This document shows positions 41,916 to 49,953 of a stretch of DNA of 64,000 bases, piece by piece. The notes under the pieces were generated by a model. The model ran no database searches and was not told the origin of the DNA. It saw only the letters and a program-made list of their open reading frames with translations. Source of the DNA: Streptomyces griseochromogenes (GTDB lineage Bacteria; Actinomycetota; Actinomycetes; Streptomycetales; Streptomycetaceae); NCBI RefSeq assembly GCF_001542625.1, contig NZ_CP016279.1, positions 3,224,001-3,288,000 on the forward strand. Reading direction: 5' to 3'. The position numbers and the translations under genes are program-made. Numbering within the stretch: position 1 is the stretch's first letter; each line of letters starts with the position of its first letter.

Positions 41916-43910
41916 ATGGTCATCGTGACGAGGATCCGACGTGAGGTACTGACCCTGTCCGCCGCGCGGTTGGGACCCGACAACCCCCTGCCCGCGCTGC
42001 GCCCGCTCGACGAGGCCCACCGCGTCGACGACCGGGAACGCGACGACATGCCCCGGGACATGGCCCGGCAGCTCGGGTACGAGCCGCTGCGCGGCCTGCT
42101 CCCGGTGCGGGTGCGGGACGGGTACGGCAGAGACCGCGAGCCGGCCGCCCTCGACGCCCTGGTGATCGAGAACGACCGGTTGCGCGCCACCGTCCTGCCT
42201 GGCCTCGGCGGACGCATCGCCTCCCTGGTCCACCTGCCCACCGGACGCGAACTCCTCTACCGCAACCCGGTGTTCCAGCCCGCCAACTTCGCCCTCAACG
42301 GGGCCTGGTACTCGGGCGGCATCGAATGGAACATCGGCGCGACCGGCCACACCACCCTTTCCTGCGCGCCCCTGCACGCCGCCCGCGTCCCTGCCCCGGA
42401 CGGCGGAGAGATGCTGCGCCTGTGGGAGTGGGAGCGGCTGCGCGACCTGCCCTTCCAGGTCGACCTGTGGCTCCCGGAGGGCTCCGACTTCCTCCATGTC
42501 GGTGTCCGGATCCGCAACCCGCACGAGCGCCCGGTGCCCACCTACTGGTGGTCCAACACCGCCGTGCCCGAGGACCGCAGGATCCTCGCCCCCGCCGAGG
42601 AGGCCTGGCTCCCCCACTGCCCTGAGGGCGTGGGAGGTACCCCCATCGGCTACGAGCGCCGCCTGCGCCGCGTGCCCGTCCCGTCGTACGACGGCATCGA
42701 CCGCACCCACCCGCTCAACAGCCCCTACGCCGCCGACTACTTCTACGAGGTCCCGGACGGGCGGCGCCGCTGGATCGCCGCGCTGGACGCCGACGGGCAC
42801 GGCCTGGTGCAGACCTCCACCGACGTGCTGCGCGGCCGCAAGCTGTTCGTGTGGGGGAGCGGCCCCGGCGGCCGGCGCTGGCAGCAGTGGCTCACCGAAC
42901 CCGGCACCGGCGGCTACTGCGAGATCCAGGCGGGGCTCGCCCGCACCCAGCTGGAGCACGTCCGGCTGGAACCGGGGAGCGAGGTGTCCTGGCTGGAGGC
43001 GTACGGGCCCCTCGACGCACCCCGCGACGGCGCGTGGACGCAGGTCGTCCAGGGCGCGGAGGAGCGGCTCGCGGCCGTCCTGCCGCGCGCCCGCGTCGAG
43101 GAGGCCTACGCGGCCTGGAAGCCGTACGCCGACACCGAACCCGGCGAGATTCTCGCCGCAGGCTCCGGCTGGGGCGCGCTCGAAGTGCTGCGGGCCGACT
43201 GGGAGCTGCCCGGTACGCCGTTCGCCGAGTCCACCCTCGGCGAGGCCCAGGCGCCCTGGCTGGAGCTGCTGCGCACCGGCTGTCTGCCCGAGCCGCGCCG
43301 GGTCCGCCCGCCCGGCCAGACCCTGGTCGCCCCGCACTGGCGGGACATGCTGGAGACCGCGCCCGCCACCCCGCACACCGAGTACCACCTCGGCGTCGCC
43401 CAGTGGCACGCGGGCGACCGCGCCCAGGCGGTGCGCAGCTGGGAGCGGGCGCTGCAGCTCGCGCCGTCCCTGTGGGCGCTGCTGCGCTGTCTGGCCGTGG
43501 CCGACCAGGAGACCGGCCACCACGAGCGGGCCGCCGAACGGTACGCGGAGGCCTTCGACGACCTGTGCCGCGAGCGGCGCGACGACGGCGAGACCTGGAC
43601 GGCCGCCGTGGCCGCGCTCGGCGGCGAGACGCTGCACGCGCTGCTCAGGGTCCGGCGGACGGCCGACGCCCGCGCGGTGTGGGAGCGGCTGCGGCCCGCC
43701 GTCCGGCGCCGCGGCCGGTTCCGGTTGCTGGAGGCCGAACTGCTCCTTGCGGAGGGACGGCGAGCCGAGGCCCGGGCCGTGTTCGACGAGGGGTTCGAGG
43801 TGGCCGACCTGCGCGAGGGCGCGGACGCGATCGGCCGGCTGTGGGCCCGCCTCGCCGACGAGCCCCTGCCCGAGCGCTACGACTTCCGGATGCGGCCGGA
43901 CACCCCCTGA
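41916..43910 (+). CDS. DUF5107 and TPR-containing protein, probable carbohydrate-related
   Basis: A 664-residue protein. The first 350 residues look like the aldose-epimerase-like DUF5107 fold: LRATVLPGLGGRIASLVHLP, ELLYRNPVFQPANFALNGAW, GGIEWNIGATGHT and TYWWSNTAVPEDRRILAP. The C-terminal half has TPR-like helical pairs (HTEYHLGVAQWHAGDRAQAV, SLWALLRCLAVADQETGH). A galactose-mutarotase-like sugar-binding role is inferred. A palindromic element at 42609-42648 adds about 13 foreign residues after EEAWLPH. ATG 41916 or GTG 41925 may be the start; neither has a strong binding site. Confidence 0.8.
   Translation: MVIVTRIRREVLTLSAARLGPDNPLPALRPLDEAHRVDDRERDDMPRDMARQLGYEPLRGLLPVRVRDGYGRDREPAALDALVIENDRLRATVLPGLGGRIASLVHLPTGRELLYRNPVFQPANFALNGAWYSGGIEWNIGATGHTTLSCAPLHAARVPAPDGGEMLRLWEWERLRDLPFQVDLWLPEGSDFLHVGVRIRNPHERPVPTYWWSNTAVPEDRRILAPAEEAWLPHCPEGVGGTPIGYERRLRRVPVPSYDGIDRTHPLNSPYAADYFYEVPDGRRRWIAALDADGHGLVQTSTDVLRGRKLFVWGSGPGGRRWQQWLTEPGTGGYCEIQAGLARTQLEHVRLEPGSEVSWLEAYGPLDAPRDGAWTQVVQGAEERLAAVLPRARVEEAYAAWKPYADTEPGEILAAGSGWGALEVLRADWELPGTPFAESTLGEAQAPWLELLRTGCLPEPRRVRPPGQTLVAPHWRDMLETAPATPHTEYHLGVAQWHAGDRAQAVRSWERALQLAPSLWALLRCLAVADQETGHHERAAERYAEAFDDLCRERRDDGETWTAAVAALGGETLHALLRVRRTADARAVWERLRPAVRRRGRFRLLEAELLLAEGRRAEARAVFDEGFEVADLREGADAIGRLWARLADEPLPERYDFRMRPDTP
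42609..42648 (+). repeat. Palindromic mini-element inserted in frame in the DUF5107 gene
   Basis: CTCCCCCACTGCCCT and AGGGCGTGGGAGG pair imperfectly around a short loop. The reverse complement begins GGTACCTCCC, like the copy at 50113-50153, and ends GTGGGGGAG, like the ogt copy. It encodes CPEGVGGTPIG, not expected in the fold. Confidence 0.55.
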
Positions 43911-43919
43911 GCGGCCGGC

Positions 43920-44267
43920 TCAGCCGCCCTGGTCGACGTACTCGAAGACCGAACCGTCCGGATGCACCGCGATCAGATTCCGGCCCACCGGCGTCGGCAC
44001 CGGTCCCGCGAGGATCCGGGCGCCCAGCTCCGAGAGCAGCCGGTGGGTCGCGTCCACGTCCTTCACGGCGATGGTGGCCGCCACCTTGCGCAGCAGCTCC
44101 AGCTCGGACTCGGGCCCGCTCATCAGCAGAAAGCAGCCGATCGCGGCGACCTGCACACCCCCGCGTCCGAACCGGAGCGCTCTGCCGCCCGCGAGACGCT
44201 CGTAGAAGGGGATCGCGGCTTCGAGGTCGTCGACACAGATGCGCAGCGAGGCGCCGAGAATCTCCAT
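43920..44267 (-). CDS. VOC (glyoxalase/bleomycin-resistance) superfamily protein
   Basis: A 115-residue vicinal-oxygen-chelate protein. LRICVDDLEAAIPFYERLAG and the C-terminal NLIAVHPDGSVFEYVDQ are the paired beta-alpha-beta-beta-beta ends of the domain. The C-terminal metal Glu is present in FEYVD. The N-terminal His is replaced (LRICVDD), so it may lack classical metal catalysis. It lies between convergent and divergent neighbours. Substrate unknown. Confidence 0.83.
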   Translation of the reverse strand: MEILGASLRICVDDLEAAIPFYERLAGGRALRFGRGGVQVAAIGCFLLMSGPESELELLRKVAATIAVKDVDATHRLLSELGARILAGPVPTPVGRNLIAVHPDGSVFEYVDQGG

Positions 44268-44344
44268 ACCGGCGAGCCTAGTTGGGGCGACCGGGCGCGC
44301 ACAGCCCGCGGCCGGGGCCGACGCCGTTACACCCCGTGTCCAGC

Positions 44345-44350
44345 GGGTAC
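44345..44350 (+). promoter_or_regulatory. Possible stress-sigma (SigB-type) -10 element GGGTAC
   Basis: GGGTAC (44345-44350), with GTTA (44326-44329) 15 bp earlier, resembles the SigB-class promoter of Streptomyces. ATG 44360 is only 9 bp away, so the transcript would be nearly leaderless. Suggested by eye. Confidence 0.3.
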
Positions 44351-44359
44351 CCGCAGCTC

Positions 44360-44800
44360 ATGGACGGTATGGATCACCTGGAACATCTGGACAGGCATCT
44401 TGTCGAGGAGCTGGCACAGGTGGCACGCGAGACGGTGCGCGACGAGCTGCGCGAGCAGAGCCGCAAGCAGCGCCGCACGGCCATGCTGTACGCCGCCTCC
44501 GGCGCCGTCGCCCTGTACGCGGGCGGCGCGCTCGCCCTCGCCCTGGGCCTCGGCCTGGCGGCCGGTCTGCCCGGCTGGGCAGCCGCGCTGATCACCGCGG
44601 CGATCCTGGGCGCCGTCGCCTACGTGCTGCGCGGCGCCGCCCACCCGAATCACCCACACCCGCACACCCCGGGCCGCGTGATCGGCGGCACCCCGCCGGC
44701 CGGCCCGCCCGGAGGACTCGGCGTGCCCTACCCGCCGATGCCCACCGAGCCGCCGCCCGGCCCGCCCACCGACCCCGAGGGGCCGCACCACCGCGCCTGA
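44360..44800 (+). CDS. Holin-like (Phage_holin_3_6) membrane protein
   Basis: A 146-residue protein with an N-terminal charged helix (DHLEHLDRHLVEELAQVARE, then RDELREQSRKQRR), two adjacent transmembrane segments (about residues 42-62 and 68-88), and a Pro/Gly/His-rich C-terminal tail. This is the layout of the actinobacterial phage-holin-family proteins, which are not necessarily phage lysis proteins; many are stress-associated. ATG 44360 is chosen over the ORF start because residues before it are non-family. Confidence 0.75.
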   Translation: MDGMDHLEHLDRHLVEELAQVARETVRDELREQSRKQRRTAMLYAASGAVALYAGGALALALGLGLAAGLPGWAAALITAAILGAVAYVLRGAAHPNHPHPHTPGRVIGGTPPAGPPGGLGVPYPPMPTEPPPGPPTDPEGPHHRA

Positions 44801-44921
44801 CCTCGGCGGACGCCGGACGGGACCGGCCGAGGCGGCGTCCGGGTGAGTCCGACGGCGTTTGGGTGACCCGTGCCCGGTTACGCGGAAGGCCTCGGACGAG
44901 CCACACCGCCGGAGGCGCACC

Positions 44922-46280
44922 GTGAGTCGACCGCACGTCGTGATCGTCGGCGCGGGCTTCGCCGGGTACCGGGCCGCCCGCACCCTCGCCCGGCTGACCC
45001 GGAGCCGTGCCCGCGTCACCCTGCTCAACCCGACCGACTACTTCCTGTACCTGCCTCTGCTGCCCCAGGTCGCCGCCGGGATCCTGGAGGCCCGCAGGGT
45101 CACCGTCTCGCTGCCCGGCACCCTGCGCGGGGTGCGGCTGGTGCTCGGCGAGGCGGACCGCGTCGACCTGGACCGGCGCGCCGTCTCCTACACGGACCCC
45201 GAGGGCGGCACCGGCACCCTCGGCTACGACCGGCTGGTCCTCGCGGTCGGCAGCGTCAACAAACTGTTGCCGATCCCCGGAGTCGCCGAGCACGCACACG
45301 GGTTCCGCGGGCTGCCCGAGGCGCTGTACCTGCGCGACCACGTCACCCGCCAGGTGGAGCTCGCCGCCACCGCCGACGACCCGGACAACCGCGCCGCCCG
45401 GTGCACGTTCGTCGTGGCCGGCGCCGGCTACACCGGCACCGAGGTGGCCGCCCACATGCAGCTGCTCACCGACAGCCTCGTACGCCGTCAGCTGCCCGGC
45501 CTCCGGCGGCCGCGGTGGATCCTGCTCGACGTCGCGCCCCGGGTGCTGCCCGGGATGGACGAACGGCTCTCCCGCACGGCCGACCAGGTGCTGCGGGCGA
45601 GGGGCGTCGACGTACGGATGGGGACCTCGGTGAAGGAGGCCACCCCGCAGGGGGTGCTGCTGACCGACGGCGAGTTCGTGGCGACGCGGACCCTGGTGTG
45701 GTGCGTCGGGGTCCGCCCGGATCCCCTGGTCGAGGCCGTCGGGCAGCCCCTGGAACGGGGCCGGCTGATCGTGGACCCCTACCTCCAGGTGCCCGGCCGC
45801 GACCAGGTGTTCGCCTGCGGTGACGCGGCCGCCGTGCCGGATCTGGAACAGCCCGGCACCTTCACCCCCATGACCGCCCAGCACGCCTGGCGGCAGGGCA
45901 AGGTGGCCGGCGAGAACGTGGCCGCCTCGCTCGGCCTCGGCCGGCGCCGGCGCGCCTACCGCCACCACGACCTCGGCTTCGCCGTCGACCTCGGCGGCGT
46001 CCAGGCCGCCGCCGACCCGCTCGGCATCCCGCTGTCCGGGCCGCCGGCCGGCCTGATCACCCGCGCCTACCACCTGGCCGCGCTGCCCGGCAACCGTGTC
46101 CGCGTCGCCGCCGACTGGCTCCTGGACACCGTACTCCCGCGCCAGGGCGTCCAGTTGGGCCTGGTCCGCTCCTGGGCGGTCCCGCTGGACACCGCGTCAC
46201 CGGAACTGCCGCGCGGACCGCACCGGGCGGGCGAACCCGCCGCGAACCGGTCCGGTGCCGAGCGGCCCCCTCACCCCTGA
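44922..46280 (+). CDS. Type II NADH dehydrogenase-like FAD oxidoreductase
   Basis: A 452-residue flavoprotein. FAD loop VVIVGAGFAGYRAARTL, DYFLYLPLLPQVAAGILE, LVLAVGSVNK, the NAD loop VVAGAGYTGTEVAAHM and FACGDAAAVPD, then TAQHAWRQGKV, are the NDH-2/Ndh order. It would pass electrons from NADH to quinone at the membrane surface without pumping protons. GGAGG is 6 bp before GTG 44922. Its stop is 53 bp from transketolase, with AAGGAG between. Confidence 0.9.
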   Translation: MSRPHVVIVGAGFAGYRAARTLARLTRSRARVTLLNPTDYFLYLPLLPQVAAGILEARRVTVSLPGTLRGVRLVLGEADRVDLDRRAVSYTDPEGGTGTLGYDRLVLAVGSVNKLLPIPGVAEHAHGFRGLPEALYLRDHVTRQVELAATADDPDNRAARCTFVVAGAGYTGTEVAAHMQLLTDSLVRRQLPGLRRPRWILLDVAPRVLPGMDERLSRTADQVLRARGVDVRMGTSVKEATPQGVLLTDGEFVATRTLVWCVGVRPDPLVEAVGQPLERGRLIVDPYLQVPGRDQVFACGDAAAVPDLEQPGTFTPMTAQHAWRQGKVAGENVAASLGLGRRRRAYRHHDLGFAVDLGGVQAAADPLGIPLSGPPAGLITRAYHLAALPGNRVRVAADWLLDTVLPRQGVQLGLVRSWAVPLDTASPELPRGPHRAGEPAANRSGAERPPHP

Positions 46281-46333
46281 TCCCCAGCCCATGCGGAACG
46301 CCCGGCCTCCCCGGGCGCAGCGGAAGGAGACTC

Positions 46334-48181
46334 ATGAAGACCGCCGAACTCGCCGAACTGGGACAGCAGTTGCGCGTGGACAGCGTGCGGGCCGCCGCCG
46401 CTGCCGGGTCCGGGCATCCGACCTCCTCGATGTCCGCCGCCGATCTGATGGCCGTCCTGCTCGCCCACCATCTGCGCTACGACTTCGAGCGCCCCGAACA
46501 CCCCGCCAACGACCGCTTCGTCCTCTCCAAGGGGCACGCCTCGCCCCTGCTGTACTCCGCGTACAAGGCGGCCGGTGTCATCGACGACGGCGAACTGCTC
46601 ACCTTCCGCAAGCTCGGCAGCCGCCTCGAAGGGCACCCCACCCCCCGCCGGGTGCCCTGGGTGGAGACGGCCACCGGCTCGCTGGGCCAGGGCCTGCCGG
46701 TCGGTGTCGGCATCGCCCTCGCCGGGAAACGCCTGGACCGCTCCGGCTACCGCGTGTGGGTGCTGTGCGGGGACAGCGAGCTGGCCGAGGGTTCCGTCTG
46801 GGAGGCCGCCGAACACGCCGGATACGAGCACCTGGACAACCTCGTCACGATCGTGGACGTCAACCGGCTCGGCCAGCGCGGACCCACCCGGCACGGCCAC
46901 GACCTGGATGCCTACGCCCGCCGCTTCCAGGCCTTCGACTGGCACACCATCGAGATCGACGGGCATGACGTCGACGCGATCGACCAGGCCTACGGCGAGG
47001 CGCTGTCGACGACCGGACAGCCCACGGTGATCCTCGCCCGCACCCTCAAGGGCAAGGGCGTCGCCGCTGTTCAGGACCGCGAGGGCCTGCACGGAAAGCC
47101 GCTGCCGGAACCCGAGGAGGCCGTCGCCGAACTGGGCGGCCCGCGCGGTGCGCACGTCACGGTCGGCGAACCGCCCGCCGCCGCGGTGCTCCGCTCCGTC
47201 ACCACCGAGGTGCTCCGACTGCCGCGCTACGGACCGGGGGACGAGGTCGCCACCCGGGACGCCTTCGGCAAGGCCCTCGCGGCACTCGGCACCGCCCGCG
47301 GCGACATCGTCGCCCTGGACGGCGAGGTCGGCGACTCCACCCGTACCGAGCTGTTCGCCAAGGAACACCCCGACCGCTTCTTCGAGTGCTACATCGCCGA
47401 ACAGCAACTCGTCGCCGCGGCCGTCGGCATGGCGGTACGCGGCTGGGTGCCGTACGCCTCCACGTTCGCCGCCTTCTTCACCCGCGCCCACGATTTCGTG
47501 CGCATGGCGTCGATCAGCGGTTCCGGGATCAACCTGGTCGGCTCGCACGCGGGTGTCGCGATCGGGCAGGACGGGCCCTCGCAGATGGGTCTGGAGGACC
47601 TGGCGATGTTCCGGTCCGTGTACGGCTCGACCGTGCTCTACCCGTGCGACGCCAACCAGACCGCCCGGCTGGTCGCGGAGATGGCCGCACTCGACGGCAT
47701 CCGCTATCTGCGCACCTCGCGCGGGGCGAGCCCGGTGATCTACGGCCCGGACGAGGAGTTCCCGGTCGGCGGCAGCAAGGTACTGCGCTCCAGCGAGGAG
47801 GACCGGCTGACCGTCGTCGCGGCCGGGGTCACCGTGCACGAGGCGCTGGCCGCCGCCGAGCGGCTCGCCGAGGACGGCATCGCCGTGCGGGTGATCGATC
47901 TGTACTCGGTCAAACCGGTCGACGAGCAGACCCTGAGCCGGGCCGCCGAGGAGACCGGCTGCCTGGTGACCGTCGAGGACCACCACGAGCAGGGCGGCCT
48001 CGGCGACGCCGTCGCGGAGGCGTTCGGCGACGGCCGGCCCGTGCCCCGTCTGGTCCGGCTGGCGGTGCGCATCATGCCGGGCTCGGCCGCGCCCGACCAG
48101 CAGCTGCACGCGGCCGGCATCGACGCCGTGAGCATCGAGGCCGCGGCGAAAACGCTGGTCGAGGAGGCGGTCGTGCCCTGA
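46334..48181 (+). CDS. Transketolase
   Basis: A 615-residue thiamine-diphosphate enzyme moving two-carbon units in the pentose phosphate pathway. N-terminal AAAAGSGHPTSSMSAADLMA, SKGHASPLLYSAYKAAG and GSLGQGLPVG lead to the ThDP/Mg loop GDSELAEGSVWEAAEHAG with VDVNRLGQ. The Pyr domain has LDGEVGDSTRTELFA and the catalytic Glu in CYIAEQQLVAAAVGMA. The C-terminal domain includes VTVEDHHEQGGLGDAV. The single-chain short form with only 615 residues resembles the mammalian/archaeal-type enzyme and may be a second transketolase in the genome. Confidence 0.93.
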   Translation: MKTAELAELGQQLRVDSVRAAAAAGSGHPTSSMSAADLMAVLLAHHLRYDFERPEHPANDRFVLSKGHASPLLYSAYKAAGVIDDGELLTFRKLGSRLEGHPTPRRVPWVETATGSLGQGLPVGVGIALAGKRLDRSGYRVWVLCGDSELAEGSVWEAAEHAGYEHLDNLVTIVDVNRLGQRGPTRHGHDLDAYARRFQAFDWHTIEIDGHDVDAIDQAYGEALSTTGQPTVILARTLKGKGVAAVQDREGLHGKPLPEPEEAVAELGGPRGAHVTVGEPPAAAVLRSVTTEVLRLPRYGPGDEVATRDAFGKALAALGTARGDIVALDGEVGDSTRTELFAKEHPDRFFECYIAEQQLVAAAVGMAVRGWVPYASTFAAFFTRAHDFVRMASISGSGINLVGSHAGVAIGQDGPSQMGLEDLAMFRSVYGSTVLYPCDANQTARLVAEMAALDGIRYLRTSRGASPVIYGPDEEFPVGGSKVLRSSEEDRLTVVAAGVTVHEALAAAERLAEDGIAVRVIDLYSVKPVDEQTLSRAAEETGCLVTVEDHHEQGGLGDAVAEAFGDGRPVPRLVRLAVRIMPGSAAPDQQLHAAGIDAVSIEAAAKTLVEEAVVP

Positions 48182-48288
48182 GCCCGGCGCACGCCACGAG
48201 CATCGTCCTCCGGCTCACCGGTGTCTCGGTCGACAAGGCCCGGCGGATGGGATCGACTGGAAGCCGGCCGTGCGTCGAAGGAGGCCCC

Positions 48289-48960
48289 ATGCCCGGACTT
48301 CGCTACGTCTACGCCGTCTGCCGCCCCCTCGGAGCGCCTCTGCAGGCCCAGCTGACGGGCGTCGCCGGCGCACCGCCGGCGCTGCTGCACCACCACGGGC
48401 TGGTCGCGGTCGTCAGTACGGTCCCGGAGGACGACTTCTGCGAGGAGGCCCTGCGGGCCCGCCGGACGGACCGCGACTGGCTGGCCGCCACGACCCGGGC
48501 CCACCAGGGCGTGATCGACGCGCTCACCACCGTCACCACCCCGCTGCCGCTGCGGCCCCACACGGTCTTCCGGGACGACAGCGGGGTCCGGACGATGATC
48601 GAGGCCCGCGAGGACCACTTCCGGTACACCCTCGACCGGCTGGAGGGCCGGGTGGAGTGGGGCGTCAAGGTCTACGCCCGGACCGGGACGGCCGACGAGA
48701 GCTTCGCCCGGGCCCTGCACGAGCGGCTCTCCCGCCATGCCGAGGACGTCCGGCTGTACCCGTCCCAGGACGCCGCGCGTTCCACGGCGCCGGGCCGGAA
48801 GGTGCTCGACGCCGCCTATCTGGTGCCGCGGGCGGATTCCGAGGCGTTCGTGGAACTGGTGGACCGCGCGAAGGGCGAGTCGCCCGGAATCCGGGTGGAA
48901 CTCGCCGGCCCCTGGGCGGCCTATTCGTTCACCGGTGAGTTCACCCCGCAGGAAGTGTGA
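48289..48960 (+). CDS. Gas vesicle protein of the GvpL/GvpF family, orphan
   Basis: A 223-residue GvpL/F protein. LRYVYAVCRPLG, LVAVVSTVPEDDF, the DRDWLAATTRAHQGVIDAL helix, PLPLRPHTVFRDDSGVR and WGVKVYARTG are the ordered family blocks, ending in ELAGPWAAYSFTGEF. In gas vesicle gene sets this protein sits with gvpA, J, K and others. None is present within this window. AAGGAGG lies just before ATG 48289. It could be a relic, or a protein with a role in another process. Confidence 0.9.
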   Translation: MPGLRYVYAVCRPLGAPLQAQLTGVAGAPPALLHHHGLVAVVSTVPEDDFCEEALRARRTDRDWLAATTRAHQGVIDALTTVTTPLPLRPHTVFRDDSGVRTMIEAREDHFRYTLDRLEGRVEWGVKVYARTGTADESFARALHERLSRHAEDVRLYPSQDAARSTAPGRKVLDAAYLVPRADSEAFVELVDRAKGESPGIRVELAGPWAAYSFTGEFTPQEV

Positions 48961-49009
48961 CCCAGGGGCGGCCCGCCACCGGCGGCGGCGCGTTCGCGAA
49001 TGCCGCGGT

Positions 49010-49831
49010 TCAGGCTTCTTTGCGGCACAGGATCTCGCCGTGCAGGACCGCGAACCAGCCGTCCTCCCGCCGGCCCCACTCCCGCCAGGCCTCGGACACC
49101 GCCCGCAGCCGCTCCGGCGTCGCGTGACCACCCCGCACGGCGCGCTCGGCGTAGGTCGAGGCGAGGGTGCGGTCCGCCCACAGCCCGCTCCACCAGGCGC
49201 GCTCCTCGGGCGTGGCGAACGTCCAGGTGCCGGAGGTGGCCGTGATGTCCCGCAGGCCCGCGGCCAGCGCCCAGGCCCTCAGCCGGCGCCCTGCGTCGGG
49301 CTCCCCGCCGTTGGCCCGGGCTACCCGCTCGTACAGGTCCAGCCAGTCGTCCAGGCCCGGCACCGCCGGGTACCAGGTCATCGCGGCGTAGTCCGCGTCG
49401 CGTACGGCGATGAACCCGCCCGGCCTGGTCACCCGGTGCATCTCGCGCAGCGCCCGCACCGGGTCGCCCACGTGCTGGAGCACCTGATGGGCGTGGACCA
49501 CGCAGAAGGTGTCGTCGGGGTATTCCAGGGCGTGCACGTCGGCGACCGCGAAGTCCACGTTGGCCAGGCCGCGCCCGGCCGCGGTCTCGCGGGCCCGGTC
49601 CAGGATCCCCGGTGCGTGGTCGACGCCGGTGACGTGGCCCTCGGGGACCCGTTCCGCCAGGTCGGCGGTGATGGTCCCCGGGCCGCAGCCGATGTCCAGG
49701 ATCTTCATGTGGGGCTTGAGCACATCGAGCAGGTAGGCCGCGGAGTTGGCGGCGGTCCGCCAGGTGTGCGATCTCAGCACCGACTCGTGGTGCCCGTGCG
49801 TGTAGACGGCGGTCTCCCGCGCTTCCGGCAT
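49010..49831 (-). CDS. Class I SAM-dependent methyltransferase (UbiE/Methyltransf_11 type)
   Basis: A 273-residue methyltransferase. Motif I is ILDIGCGPGTITADLA, with VDHAPGILDRAR after it; FAVADVHALEYPDDTF is motif II; VLQHVGDPVRALREMHRVTRPGG is motif III. It stands alone, convergent with the GvpL/F gene. Substrate unknown. ATG 49831 begins MPEARETAVYTHGHHESVL, which is typical of this subgroup. Confidence 0.88.
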   Translation of the reverse strand: MPEARETAVYTHGHHESVLRSHTWRTAANSAAYLLDVLKPHMKILDIGCGPGTITADLAERVPEGHVTGVDHAPGILDRARETAAGRGLANVDFAVADVHALEYPDDTFCVVHAHQVLQHVGDPVRALREMHRVTRPGGFIAVRDADYAAMTWYPAVPGLDDWLDLYERVARANGGEPDAGRRLRAWALAAGLRDITATSGTWTFATPEERAWWSGLWADRTLASTYAERAVRGGHATPERLRAVSEAWREWGRREDGWFAVLHGEILCRKEA

Positions 49832-49953
49832 GGCTGTGCCCCTCCTCGTCGTACCCGTTCCGGGGCCGGCGACCCCGTCCTGCGGTACAGCTCACGCTAC
49901 GCGTCCTGCCGAATATTGAGACTCCCGTTTCGCTATATGGACTTGAGGGGGAT

